A model generated the notes under the pieces. It saw only the letters and a list, made by a program, of their open reading frames with translations. It ran no database searches and was not told the origin of the DNA. From Mesorhizobium xinjiangense (GTDB lineage: Bacteria; Pseudomonadota; Alphaproteobacteria; Rhizobiales; Rhizobiaceae), in contig NZ_WOAC01000020.1 of assembly GCF_009749525.1 (NCBI RefSeq), forward strand, positions 1-64,000: a DNA stretch of 64,000 bases. Reading direction: 5' to 3'. How positions within the stretch are numbered: position 1 is the first letter of the stretch; the number at the start of each line of letters is the position of its first letter. Positions 25,388 through 33,599 of the stretch are shown here, one piece after another. The translations under genes and the position numbers were made by a program.

Positions 25388-25857
25388 ACGGTGAAACCCA
25401 GCCCGTCACGCTGCTTGACTTGCTCGACCGGCTGGTCAAAGCGCCGGAGCCGCCGCCCGTCTCCATGATGCCGCAGACCTGGGGCTGGGTGGCGCTGGCG
25501 CTGATCCTGCTCTTGGCCGGCACCCTGATCGCGCTTCGAATCCGCCGCCGCAACTTGGCCAATGCCTATCGTCGCTTCGCGATCCGGGAACTTGACGCGG
25601 CGCGAGACGATCCGGCCGCCATTGCCGCCATCCTCAGGCGCACGGCGCTCGCCGCCTATCCGAGGAGAGACGTCGCCGGTCTTGCCGGCGAAGACTGGCT
25701 GCGCTTCCTCGATGAACGCGTTGAAGGAACGGATTTTCTCGAGGGGCCGGGCAGGCTGGTGGCCGAAGCGCCCTATCGCTCGGCAAAGGACGATCCCGCT
25801 CTCTACCGCATCGCCAGGGGATGGATTGCGCACCACCGGCCGGAGCAGGCGTCATGA
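25384..25857 (+). CDS. DUF4381 membrane protein
   Basis: This 157-residue protein has one membrane helix near residues 35-52 (WGWVALALILLLAGTLIALR) and a cytoplasmic part with AYRRFAIRELDAARDD, AILRRTALAAYPRRDVAGLA and GEDWLRFLDE, which is the DUF4381 pattern. It is always found between DUF58 and VWA genes in this operon type. Four-base overlaps on both sides (ATGA) indicate tight translational coupling. The biochemical role is unknown. Confidence 0.85.
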   Translation: MNGETQPVTLLDLLDRLVKAPEPPPVSMMPQTWGWVALALILLLAGTLIALRIRRRNLANAYRRFAIRELDAARDDPAAIAAILRRTALAAYPRRDVAGLAGEDWLRFLDERVEGTDFLEGPGRLVAEAPYRSAKDDPALYRIARGWIAHHRPEQAS

Positions 25858-26840
25858 TCACGCTGGCCTTTCCCTGGGCGCTGCTCCTCTTGCCGTTGCC
25901 GCTCTTATTGTGGTGGCTGTTCCCGCCGCATCGCGAGCAGGTGCCGGCGCTGCGCTTCCCCTTCTTCAGGCGGATCGTCGAGACGGCCGGTTCCGAGCCG
26001 GGGCAAGGTGCGGTGATCCTGGCGCGCACGCGCCTGCAGATGGGGGCGGCCATCGTGATCTGGCTGCTGCTGGTTCTGGCGCTGGCGCGGCCCGAACGGC
26101 TGGGCGAGCCCGTCGAAATGAACAAGTCCGCCCGCGACGTCATTCTCGCCATCGACATATCGGGCTCGATGGACGCCAAGGATTTCACCGCGCCGGACGG
26201 CACCAAGAAGCAGCGGCTTGCAGGCGTGCGCGGCGTGGTCGACGATTTCATCGCCGGGCGCGAAGGCGACCGCATGGCGCTGATCGTGTTCGGCTCCAAA
26301 GCCTATGTGCAGGCGCCGCTGACCGAAGATCTGCAGACGATCAGCGAGCTCCTCGACCAGACCGAGGTCGGGATGGCCGGGCCGCACACCGCACTTGGCG
26401 ATGCCATCGGCCTTTCGATCCGCACCTTCGAGGCGAGCGACATCGAACAGCGGCTTCTGATCCTGCTTTCGGACGGAACGGATACGGCCAGCCGCATGAG
26501 CCCCGTCAACGCGGCCGAGATCGCCAATGACAGGGACATAGAGATTTACACCATCGGCGTCGGCGACCCGAACGCCTCGGGCGAGGATCGCGTTGATATC
26601 GCGACCCTGCAGGACATCGCCAAGCGCACCGGGGGACGGTACTTCTTTGCCGAGGATGAGGACGGCCTCGAGCAGGTCTACGACCGGATCGACCAGCTTG
26701 CGCCGCGCCAGACGGAAACATTGTCCTATCGCCCGCGGCAGCCATTGGCCTTCATGCTTCTGGCGGCGGCCAGCCTCATCGGCGCGATGACCATCGCGGT
26801 GCTCGCCTTTTTCAGCGCCCGGAGGGTGCGACGGGCATGA
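25854..26840 (+). CDS. VWA-domain membrane protein (BatA-like)
   Basis: This 328-residue protein has N-terminal helices (LAFPWALLLLPLPLLLWWLF and about residues 60-78), a periplasmic-type von Willebrand A domain and a C-terminal helix (~305-325). The metal-ion-dependent adhesion site is complete: DISGS in LAIDISGSMDAKD, a Thr in HTALGDAI and Asp in LLSDGTDTA. It is BatA-like and probably a partner of MoxR. ATG 25854 overlaps the DUF4381 stop; a longer in-frame start at 25821 would extend into that gene and is rejected. Confidence 0.9.
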   Translation: MITLAFPWALLLLPLPLLLWWLFPPHREQVPALRFPFFRRIVETAGSEPGQGAVILARTRLQMGAAIVIWLLLVLALARPERLGEPVEMNKSARDVILAIDISGSMDAKDFTAPDGTKKQRLAGVRGVVDDFIAGREGDRMALIVFGSKAYVQAPLTEDLQTISELLDQTEVGMAGPHTALGDAIGLSIRTFEASDIEQRLLILLSDGTDTASRMSPVNAAEIANDRDIEIYTIGVGDPNASGEDRVDIATLQDIAKRTGGRYFFAEDEDGLEQVYDRIDQLAPRQTETLSYRPRQPLAFMLLAAASLIGAMTIAVLAFFSARRVRRA

Positions 26841-28354
26841 CGGATCTTCGCCTGTTCATCGACGCGTTCCATTTCATCAGGCCGGCCTGGCTTGTGCTCG
26901 TGCCGGTCATCGTCGTGATCTGGTTTTTCGTGCGCCGCCGGGCGACCCGGCCCGCCATGGAGCTGGAAGGCATTGCCGCACATCTGCGCCGGGCGCTGAC
27001 GGTGGGCGGCGGGAAAAGGCGGCTCGTGCTGCCGATCGACGGTGCCGCATTGGCGCTCGTGCTCGCCGCGCTGGGTGCTGCCGGGCCGACCTGGTCGCGC
27101 GTGCCGGACCCCTTTGTCGCGCAGACGGCGCCCCTCGTCATAGTGCTGAAGGTCACGTCGTCGATGGAGCAGGAGGATCTGGCTCCCTCCCGGCTGGAAC
27201 GCTCCAAGCAAAAGATCCGCGACCTGCTCGAACTGCGCGCCGGCGGGCGCACGGCGCTCATCGCCTATGCCGGCACGGCGCATTCGGTGGTGCCGATGAC
27301 GGAGGACCCCAATGTCGTCCAGCCCTATCTGGAGGGCCTGTCGCCCGAAGTCATGCCCGAAGACGGCGACGATGCGGCGGCGGCGCTCGAACTGGCGCAA
27401 AATGATCTTGCCAAGGAGAATGCGCCGGGCGGCATTCTGTTCGTGACCGATGCGATAGAAACGGTCGATGTCAGCGCGATCGACGCGGTCGAGGAAGCCA
27501 GCATCGCGGTGCTCGCCATGCTGCCCGGCGGCACGAATGATCGCGGCATCGACAGTCTCGGCATTTCCGTCGTCCGCGCGACCCCGGACGATGGCGATGT
27601 GCGCACGCTCGATCGCCAGTTGAACGCCGCCTATCAGCGCGCCCTCACCGAGGAAGGCACCCAGCCCTGGGACGATCGCGGCTGGATCCTCGGTTGGCCG
27701 GCGGCCCTTCTGGCGCTCCTGTGGTTCCGCCGCGGCTGGACCATGCGCTGGTCGCTGTTCCTGGCGCTCAGCATGGGGATCATGCCGCCGGCGCCGGCAC
27801 AGGCCGAGGGCATCGCCGACTGGTTCTTCACACCGGACCAGCAGGGCCGCATCGCCTATCAGCGCAAGCATTTCGACCAGGCGGCGGAACTGTTCGTCGA
27901 TCCGATATGGAAGGGCGAGGCGCTTTCTCGCGACGGGCAGTACAGCGAGGCGGCAAAGGTCCTTGCCCGGCTCGACACGGCCGATGCCGCCTTCCGGGAG
28001 GGGTTGGCGCATGTCAAGGGACGCGAATACCGCGAGGGGATCGCCGCATTCGAGGAGGCCCTCAAGCGCGATCCCGACTATCCGGGCGCAGCCGAAAATC
28101 TCGAGACCGCCAAGCAGATCCTCGATTACGTCGAGACTGCCCGCGAGCAGTCCGACACCGGCGAGGAATCCGGCGAAGGCGCCGACGATGTGGTATTCGA
28201 CAATGAGGATGCGCGCGGTGCAGACACTCAAATTCAGGGAGCAGACGAAGAAGGAGGACTGCTGACGGCCGAGCAATGGATGAACACGGTCGATACCGAT
28301 CCCGGCGATTTCCTCCGCCAGCGCTTCGCGATCGAGGCAGCGAGGGGACAATGA
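26837..28354 (+). CDS. VWA/TPR membrane protein (BatB/BatC-like) with degenerate metal site
   Basis: This 505-residue protein combines N-terminal helices, a VWA domain (~residues 98-250), a further helix pair (~275-320) and TPR repeats (~335-430: AELFVDPIWKGEALSRDGQY, FREGLAHVKGREYREGIAAF). It is thus a fusion of BatB-like and BatC-like functions. The first metal-site motif, DxSxS in active VWA domains, reads VLKVTSSM with Lys105 in place of Asp, so it should not bind metal in the usual way. The C-terminal tail is acidic. It overlaps both neighbours by four bases. Confidence 0.88.
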   Translation: MTDLRLFIDAFHFIRPAWLVLVPVIVVIWFFVRRRATRPAMELEGIAAHLRRALTVGGGKRRLVLPIDGAALALVLAALGAAGPTWSRVPDPFVAQTAPLVIVLKVTSSMEQEDLAPSRLERSKQKIRDLLELRAGGRTALIAYAGTAHSVVPMTEDPNVVQPYLEGLSPEVMPEDGDDAAAALELAQNDLAKENAPGGILFVTDAIETVDVSAIDAVEEASIAVLAMLPGGTNDRGIDSLGISVVRATPDDGDVRTLDRQLNAAYQRALTEEGTQPWDDRGWILGWPAALLALLWFRRGWTMRWSLFLALSMGIMPPAPAQAEGIADWFFTPDQQGRIAYQRKHFDQAAELFVDPIWKGEALSRDGQYSEAAKVLARLDTADAAFREGLAHVKGREYREGIAAFEEALKRDPDYPGAAENLETAKQILDYVETAREQSDTGEESGEGADDVVFDNEDARGADTQIQGADEEGGLLTAEQWMNTVDTDPGDFLRQRFAIEAARGQ

Positions 28355-29649
28355 GAACGTTTCTCCTTCTCGTCACCGTCTTCGTCCTGTCGGCCGGCGT
28401 CGTGCGCGCGCAGGACCCCGACCAGCCTGCAGCGCAGCCGCCCGCGCAGCCGATCGTCGAGACCGAGCTCGACACGTCGGAGGTGGTGCCCGGCCAGTAT
28501 GCGACGCTGCGCGTGACGGTTCTGGTGCCCACTTGGCTGCCCAAGCCGGTGGAGTTTCCGTCGATGGAGGCGCCGAACCTCAGGGTGCGTCTGCCGGAGC
28601 GTTCGACCGGGCCGACGAGCCGAACCGTCGACGGCGAGGCGTGGTCGGGCGTCAGCCGGCGCTATCTGATCTCGCCCATGGTGGCCGACACGTTCGACAT
28701 TCCGGCCCAGACGATCTCCGTCACCTATGCCGTTCCCGGAAGCTCCGATCCGACGCAGGTCGATTTGCAGACGGAACCCGTCACCATTACCGGCGTCGTG
28801 CCGCAAGGCGCGGAAGATCTCGATCCCTTCATTGCTGCCGAGAGCCTGAAGCTCACCCAGGACGTGACCCAGCCCACGACCGGCCTGAAGCCGGGCCAGA
28901 GCATCAAGCGCACGGTGACGGTGCAGATGGAAGGCGCTTCACCCATCGTGCTTCCCGCGCTGATGCCTGCCCTTGAAATCGACGGGATCGCCGCCTATCC
29001 AGACCAGCCCGCGATCAGCGAAAAGGACGAGCGCGGCGTCCTTTCGGGAACGCGCACGGAGACCGAAACCCTGATGGCCGAAGGCGGCGGCAGCGGCCAT
29101 GCTCCGGGCATCGAGTTGCGCTGGTTCAACCTGAAATCGGGCGCCGTCGAGACGGCCTCGGTGGACGGCTTCGACATTTCCGTGGACGGTCCGCCTGCAG
29201 TGCGAGAGGGGGACGACCGCTCGCGGCTTGTTCTTGCGGTGGCGGGGCTTGCCGCGCTTGTCGTCCTGGCCCTGTTCGCCATGGCGATCCGGCGTTACGG
29301 GCCGCGCCTGTCAGCGGCCCGGCGCAACAGTCAGGAGCGCCGCCGCGCCAGCAAGGCATGGGCGGAACGCGAGCTGCTGAAGGCGGTTAGACGGCGCGAT
29401 TATCACGCGACCCTGCGCGCCCTCGATGAATGGGCCAGGCGTTCCCCTGTAACGGACCCGTCCCAGATCATTCCCGTCCAGCAGGCGCTGACGACGATCG
29501 GCAGATCAATCTATGGCCGTGGACAAGATTCCCCGGCCTCCGCCAACTGGAGCGCCGTGGCCGAGGCGGTCGGGAAGGCGACGGCAGCGCATTCCAAGTC
29601 TGCCGGTATCGGCCTTCCGCCGCTCAATCCCGAGACCGCCCGAAACTGA
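28351..29649 (+). CDS. BatD-like exported protein
   Basis: This 432-residue protein has a signal peptide (MRTFLLLVTVFVLSAGVVRA), immunoglobulin-like beta segments (TELDTSEVVPGQYATLRVTV, TGLKPGQSIKRTVTVQMEGA), one membrane helix near residues 290-312 (VLAVAGLAALVVLALFAMAI) and a cytoplasmic helical tail. This is the BatD/BatD-like organisation that closes the moxR operon. It starts at ATG 28351 inside the end of the VWA/TPR gene. Its function in oxidative-stress or envelope maintenance is known only by association in other bacteria. Confidence 0.85.
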   Translation: MRTFLLLVTVFVLSAGVVRAQDPDQPAAQPPAQPIVETELDTSEVVPGQYATLRVTVLVPTWLPKPVEFPSMEAPNLRVRLPERSTGPTSRTVDGEAWSGVSRRYLISPMVADTFDIPAQTISVTYAVPGSSDPTQVDLQTEPVTITGVVPQGAEDLDPFIAAESLKLTQDVTQPTTGLKPGQSIKRTVTVQMEGASPIVLPALMPALEIDGIAAYPDQPAISEKDERGVLSGTRTETETLMAEGGGSGHAPGIELRWFNLKSGAVETASVDGFDISVDGPPAVREGDDRSRLVLAVAGLAALVVLALFAMAIRRYGPRLSAARRNSQERRRASKAWAERELLKAVRRRDYHATLRALDEWARRSPVTDPSQIIPVQQALTTIGRSIYGRGQDSPASANWSAVAEAVGKATAAHSKSAGIGLPPLNPETARN

Positions 29650-29695
29650 CACCTTCAGCGGCAAAGCGTGCAGGGCACTGACCTTGACCGGCCGG

Positions 29696-30166
29696 TCATC
29701 GCGTTGGCGGCGGCGGGCCTGATCTGCGGCTGAGACCGCGCCGGCGCTGAGGCTGCAGCGTTCCTGGCTGAACCTGGCGATGGAGCCTGGTCTGGTGCGC
29801 CTGCGGGCGGCTTGCCTTCCGACGCGGCTGTTCTGCCCTTGGCCGATCGGCCTTTTGTCTGGAATCCGAACGGTGGACCTTTCGAGGCCGGTCCGGGCGA
29901 TGGGCGCGGTGATCGCGGTCATAGCGACGGTGCCGGTCATAATGACGGTGCCGGTCGTAGTAGCGGGGTCGGTCGTAGCGGTAGCGCACGCGTGGACGGC
30001 TATCGTAGATGATTGCGCTGCCGACATAAGAACCGCTGCCGTAATAGGGGCCGTATGGCCCGTAACCGTCATAATCGTAATAGCCGGCATCAGAGACGCA
30101 GCCCGACAGGGACAGCCCGGCAAAGCCGATGACGGCAAGGATGATCAGGAATCTGAAACGCATCAT
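29696..30166 (-). CDS. Small Arg/His/Tyr-rich lipoprotein
   Basis: This 156-residue protein has a lipoprotein signal ending in LSLSGC, so Cys is probably lipidated. The mature part begins with Tyr/Gly-rich DAGYYDYDGYGPYGPYYG, followed by dense Arg/His/Tyr repeats (RPRYYDRHRHYDRHRRYDRD) and a basic Lys/Arg/Pro/Gln tail. It resembles small RcnB-like or surface lipoproteins by composition only. It is convergent with the BatD gene, 46 bases apart. The low-complexity tail makes the exact C-terminus sensitive to frameshift errors. Confidence 0.65.
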   Translation of the reverse strand: MMRFRFLIILAVIGFAGLSLSGCVSDAGYYDYDGYGPYGPYYGSGSYVGSAIIYDSRPRVRYRYDRPRYYDRHRHYDRHRRYDRDHRAHRPDRPRKVHRSDSRQKADRPRAEQPRRKASRPQAHQTRLHRQVQPGTLQPQRRRGLSRRSGPPPPTR

Positions 30167-30257
30167 CCGGTTCGCCTAACATCGAATTGTGGGCGTCTCG
30201 TGGCTGCTGCGGTGCGCGCCGAGGTGTTGGTGCGGCCATGGGGAGACAATGGCCGCT

Positions 30258-30920
30258 TCAGTCCAGATCGAAATCGACGAGGCGGCCCAAGCGGTCGAAT
30301 TCCGCCTCTATCTCGCCGCCCGAGGCCGAGAAGCCCTCGATCTCGACCTCGCCGTCGTCCGAGATTTCGATCTTCCGCAGACCGCTGAGGTTCTGGAGCT
30401 GCGGGTGACGCGCGATGGAGTCCGGCATGACGCGCTCAAGGAATGTGGTTGGCATCACGGCGCGGCGGCCTTCCGCCTCGATCTCGCGTACATGGCCGTC
30501 GCGGTCGACCTCGATCTCGATGCGCGTTCCGTCCGCCAGACGTGTCAGAAATTCCCGCTTGCCGTAGGGCCAGTCCCGGCTGCCGACGATTTCCAGGCCG
30601 AGGCCGCGCAGGGCGGCGGGCAGCTCCGCGTCGGAGGCCGTGGCGGCACCTGTTTCCTGCTGCGAGGCGCCATCAGTCTGGATATGCTCGGCGAGCATCT
30701 GATCGCCGTTGCGCTCGCCCGTCACCGTCAGGCGTTGTCCGGCCTGCACTTGCGGCGCGCCCGGCGGCGCCGTTACCAGAAGGTCACCGCTTCCCGTCTG
30801 CAGGACAAACCGATCGCCGAAGACTTGGCTCACCTCACCCGTCACCTCGAGCGGCTGGGCGTGTGCCATGGTGGCAAAGCATAGGGCCGTTACGGACAAA
30901 CAGCGTCTGATTGCATTCAT
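30258..30920 (-). CDS. Exported protein with PepSY-like C-terminal domain
   Basis: This 220-residue protein has a signal peptide (MNAIRRCLSVTALCFATMAH). It contains an OB-fold-like segment (~residues 22-75: LEVTGEVSQVFGDRFVLQTG, DLLVTAP, QRLTVTGERNGDQML) and a C-terminal part with PepSY-type repeats of beta strands (WPYGKREFLTRLADGTRIEI, LSGLRKIEISDDGEVEIEGF). It is probably periplasmic and may bind nucleic acid, metal or peptides, but no function is established. ATG 30920 is preferred over 30968 because of the leader. Confidence 0.7.
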   Translation of the reverse strand: MNAIRRCLSVTALCFATMAHAQPLEVTGEVSQVFGDRFVLQTGSGDLLVTAPPGAPQVQAGQRLTVTGERNGDQMLAEHIQTDGASQQETGAATASDAELPAALRGLGLEIVGSRDWPYGKREFLTRLADGTRIEIEVDRDGHVREIEAEGRRAVMPTTFLERVMPDSIARHPQLQNLSGLRKIEISDDGEVEIEGFSASGGEIEAEFDRLGRLVDFDLD

Positions 30921-31028
30921 CGCAGCATTCTCCTGGTCCGACTTAGGCTTCTGGTTGAAGAGAGGCAAGGATCAGTGCTGAAACGTTGCGCGTCAAGATG
31001 CGACGTGATTGCTGAAGCCGGAGAGAAA

Positions 31029-31805
31029 TCAGCCGAAGTTCTCCTTCGAATCCGCCTTGCCCATCACCCAATAGCCGGACGCCTTCATCCAGGTGAGCGG
31101 ATGGCCGCGTTCTTCGACCAGATAGGAGCGGATGGCCCGGGTCACCTTGGCTTCGGCGGCGATCCAGGCGAATGTTCCTTTTTCCAATTCGACCGTCTTG
31201 ACGGCGTTCAAGAGCGCTGTCGGGTCGGCGGCTTCGGTAAGCGGGCGATGCACCCAAAGGGTCGTCAGGTCGGCCTCGGTGTCGAAGGTTTGGTGCTCCG
31301 CGGCATTCGTCACGGCGACGATGCTGGTGATGATCGTCCCCCGCGCCGCTTCCTCGATCCTGCGTCCAATGGCCGGCAAGGCGGTTTCGTCGCCGATCAG
31401 CAGCCAGCGCCTGACGTCGGAGGATACAACGGCCGAACCGCGCGGACCGCCGACGACCAGCGTGTCGCCGGGCCGCGCTTCGAGCGCCCACTGCGTTGCC
31501 GGGCCGGCGTCGTGGACAGCAAAGTCGATGACGAGCGTGCGCGCGGCATTGTCGAAGCTTCGGGGCGTGTATTCGCGCCGCTCGACGCCGTCGGGACCGT
31601 CGGGGGAGGGCGCGGCGATCTTGATGTGATCGTCCGGCGCCAGGCTGACGAAATCCGCGAGTTCTTCGCCGCTTAAGGTGATGCGCAGCATCTTGGGCGT
31701 GAGCTTTTCGATCTCGGTAACCGTCAGCGAACGCCGCTTGAGTTCATGGCGCACGCGCTCGATGCCCGGAGCGGACGTCGTGATGTCGGAGTTGGTGATA
31801 TTCAT
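31029..31805 (-). CDS. Siderophore-interacting FAD-binding protein (SIP family)
   Basis: This 258-residue flavoprotein of the ViuB/YqjH family reduces ferric siderophores in the cytoplasm to release iron. FAD-binding motif is RREYTPRSFD, followed by the NAD(P)-type SIP domain with LLIGDETALPAIGRRIEEA and a C-terminal GYWVMGKADSKENF. It stands alone, 28 kb from the decayed TonB receptor, so the strain may still use another receptor. ATG 31805 follows a CTTTCAGG/CCTGAAAG patch on the minus strand. Confidence 0.88.
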   Translation of the reverse strand: MNITNSDITTSAPGIERVRHELKRRSLTVTEIEKLTPKMLRITLSGEELADFVSLAPDDHIKIAAPSPDGPDGVERREYTPRSFDNAARTLVIDFAVHDAGPATQWALEARPGDTLVVGGPRGSAVVSSDVRRWLLIGDETALPAIGRRIEEAARGTIITSIVAVTNAAEHQTFDTEADLTTLWVHRPLTEAADPTALLNAVKTVELEKGTFAWIAAEAKVTRAIRSYLVEERGHPLTWMKASGYWVMGKADSKENFG

Positions 31806-32097
31806 CTGAGTCCTTTCAGGATCCGGTTCCGGTTCTGCTGGACACAGCCGCGCAGACCGAAACCGGCGAATACGGTTCGATCATGCGCGTTGATTGACGT
31901 TAACGCTTACGTGCAAGGGCGTTCCGCCCGTGCGGATTTCGGCTATGTAGAATGCCATCATGGCAAGCGCAAGAATGGATCCGGACCCGGCGATCAAAAT
32001 TTGTTGAGTGAAACTATCATGATTTTTCCGTCACACAACCGCTCGATTGGCGGTCGAAACAGCATGCCGATGCTCAACCCGGGAACAGACAACAGTC
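31806..32097. other. Divergent promoter region between SIP and serine hydrolase genes
   Basis: This 292-base gap carries no recognisable gene. It must hold the promoters of both flanking genes. An AT-rich patch at 31995-32030 contains TGAGTGAAACTATCA, which fits the loose TGA-N9-TCA pattern of rhizobial iron-responsive operators, but that pattern is too short to claim. Confidence 0.45.
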
Positions 32098-33150
32098 ATG
32101 TCGATCAGGATCGCGGCTTCCTTCCTTTCGTTCATGCTTCTCGTCGCCGGGCCGTTGCCCGTTGCGGCGCAGCAACCCTCATCCGAGCAGCCTGCGTCTT
32201 CGACTGCGCCTTCGCTTGCGGCCATTGTCGATAAGGCGGCGGCGTTGGATCAGCTGGAAACGCTGATCGTCGCGCGCGACGGCGAGATCCTGGTCGAAGA
32301 GGGGTTTGGCGGACATTCGACGACCACACCGACCAACATCAAGTCCGCCTCCAAGGCGATCATCGCGGCCCTTGTCGGCATCGCCATCGACAAGGGCCTG
32401 CTCGAAGGGCCGGACCAGCCGATCGCGCCTTTGCTGGCCGACAAGCTGCCGGAAGACGCCGACCCGCGGCTCGAACGCGTCACAATCGGCAACCTGTTGT
32501 CCATGCAGGCCGGGCTCGAGCGCACGTCCGGTCGCAATTACGGCCGCTGGGTGGCGAGCCGCGACTGGGTGCGCGAAGCGCTCGCGCAACCCTTCGTCGA
32601 CGAGCCGGGCGGCGGCATGCTCTATTCGACCGGCAACACGCATCTGCTCTCGGCGATCCTGACGCGGCAGGGCAGACGCTCGACGCTGCAGCTCGCGCGC
32701 GAATGGCTGGAGCCCGTCGAAGGCTTTGTCATAGCCGACTGGATGCGCGACCCGCAGGGCGTCTATTTCGGCGGCAACCAGATGGCGATGAGCCCGCGCT
32801 CCATGCTTGCCTTCGGCGAGCTCTTCCGCAATGGCGGCCGTGCCGGCGGCCAGCAGGTGGTGCCCGAGGCCTGGATCGAGCAATGCTGGCAGCCGCGCAC
32901 GCGTTCCGTGTTTCACGACGACCAGTATGGCTATGGATGGTTCCTGACCGAGATGGCCGGGCATGACGTCAACTATGCCTGGGGCCACGGCGGCCAGATG
33001 ATCTATGTCGCGCCCGGTCTCGGCCTGACGGTGGTCATGACGTCGGCGGCGGACCGGCCGTCCGCACGCAACGGCCATCGCGATCGGCTGCACGGGCTGA
33101 TGCAGGACATCGTCCGTTCCGTGAACGCCGCGGAATCGGCCGCAGACTGA
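32098..33150 (+). CDS. Serine hydrolase, beta-lactamase class C / penicillin-binding-like
   Basis: This 350-residue exported hydrolase begins with a signal peptide (MSIRIAASFLSFMLLVAGPL). It has the SxxK nucleophile motif in NIKSASKAIIAALVG, the second motif in MLYSTGNTHLLSA (Tyr-Ser) and a GHGGQM triad near the C-terminus in place of KTG. This is the class C beta-lactamase/esterase group, which cleaves esters or peptides; substrate cannot be predicted. ATG 32098 chosen for the leader. It is transcribed toward the small RNA gene encoded on the other strand. Confidence 0.88.
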   Translation: MSIRIAASFLSFMLLVAGPLPVAAQQPSSEQPASSTAPSLAAIVDKAAALDQLETLIVARDGEILVEEGFGGHSTTTPTNIKSASKAIIAALVGIAIDKGLLEGPDQPIAPLLADKLPEDADPRLERVTIGNLLSMQAGLERTSGRNYGRWVASRDWVREALAQPFVDEPGGGMLYSTGNTHLLSAILTRQGRRSTLQLAREWLEPVEGFVIADWMRDPQGVYFGGNQMAMSPRSMLAFGELFRNGGRAGGQQVVPEAWIEQCWQPRTRSVFHDDQYGYGWFLTEMAGHDVNYAWGHGGQMIYVAPGLGLTVVMTSAADRPSARNGHRDRLHGLMQDIVRSVNAAESAAD

Positions 33151-33171
33151 ACCTTTCCGCGCCGTCCGGTC

Positions 33172-33295
33172 AAAAAAAAGCCCACTGCCGGGAGGAGGAG
33201 GCAGTGGGCTTGGATCTCGACACGGCACGGGAGGAGGTGTGCCGTATGAGCTGTCAGCTTTCCGGGAGGAGGTGGATCGCTGACAGGGATGCTGA
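33172..33295 (-). ncRNA. Cuckoo-type small RNA (CcsR / alpha-r14 family)
   Basis: On the minus strand three hairpins follow one another, and the loop region of each contains an anti-Shine-Dalgarno run (CCTCCTCCC or TCCTCCTCCC). Stems are at 33251-33258/33279-33286, 33222-33228/33239-33245 and 33178-33189/33200-33211. The last is a perfect 12-bp stem followed by eight T on the minus strand (33172-33179), a textbook Rho-independent terminator. Repeated loops with CCUCCUCCC define the alphaproteobacterial cuckoo RNAs (CcsR in Rhodobacter, alpha-r14 in rhizobia), stress-induced regulators that bind target ribosome sites or proteins. The 5' end is not determined; ~33295 is a guess. No DUF1127 gene, often linked to CcsR RNAs, is adjacent. 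Confidence 0.88.
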
Positions 33296-33305
33296 TAGCG
33301 CGGCC

Positions 33306-33344
33306 CTCAGTGCTGAGACAACCATCAGTTTTGCATAGCTGATG
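33306..33344 (-). promoter_or_regulatory. Dyad symmetry upstream of the small RNA, possible LysR-type operator
   Basis: CATCAG-N10-CTGATG at 33323-33344, with TATGCAAAACTG on the minus strand, lies about 30-50 bases upstream of the likely sRNA start. A second short palindrome (CTCAGTGCTGAG) lies at 33306-33317. The long-spaced dyad suits a LysR-type regulator, which controls some small RNAs in Rhizobiales, but the regulator is not identified. Confidence 0.4.
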
Positions 33345-33445
33345 TGCAGACCGATGGGTGATGAAATTAGATGCAAATGCCGTCTTCATTTGCGCAGATT
33401 CGGCCTTCGAAAGATCATTCCCGGTCGGGTGTCCACACGGCCTTA

Positions 33446-33557
33446 GAACATGTCCCGCTCAAACGGTGACGTTTGAGCGAAAAGGTACATGTTCAAGCAT
33501 ATTGATCTGGCGCGCATATCCTTGCGTCAAACGTTTCCGTTTGAAGCGAACGCGCGC
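33446..33557. repeat. Two-module palindromic repeat, copy A
   Basis: The first hairpin (33446-33494) pairs GAACATGTcccgctcaaacg-type sequence with its complement. A linker, CATATTGATCTGG, leads to a second hairpin (33510-33557) with arms beginning GCGCGCATATC. The same modules recur at 46951-47010, 50016-50130 and 63220-63330. It lies between the sRNA/serine hydrolase region and the end of the convergent O-demethylase gene. Confidence 0.9.
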
Positions 33558-33562
33558 TATTC

Positions 33563-33588
33563 GAGCGCCACCCTGCCTCGTGGCGCTC
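33563..33588 (-). terminator. Hairpin after the O-demethylase-like gene
   Basis: GAGCGCCAC (33563-33571) and GTGGCGCTC (33580-33588) form a perfect 9-bp stem with an 8-base loop, 11 bases beyond the stop codon at 33600. There is no T-run on the minus strand, so it may be a weak terminator acting with the adjacent repeat hairpins. Confidence 0.5.
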
Positions 33589-33599
33589 TATAGCTGCTG

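Noticed and set aside
32005-32019. TGA-N9-TCA pattern like a RirA iron-responsive operator near the siderophore-interacting gene
   Set aside because: Only six fixed bases, expected often by chance, and closer to the serine hydrolase promoter than to the iron gene.
33172-33295. Repeated GGGAGGAGG words suggesting a CRISPR-like array or tandem repeat
   Set aside because: The flanking stems all differ, spacing is irregular and the words sit in hairpin loops; an anti-SD small RNA explains them.
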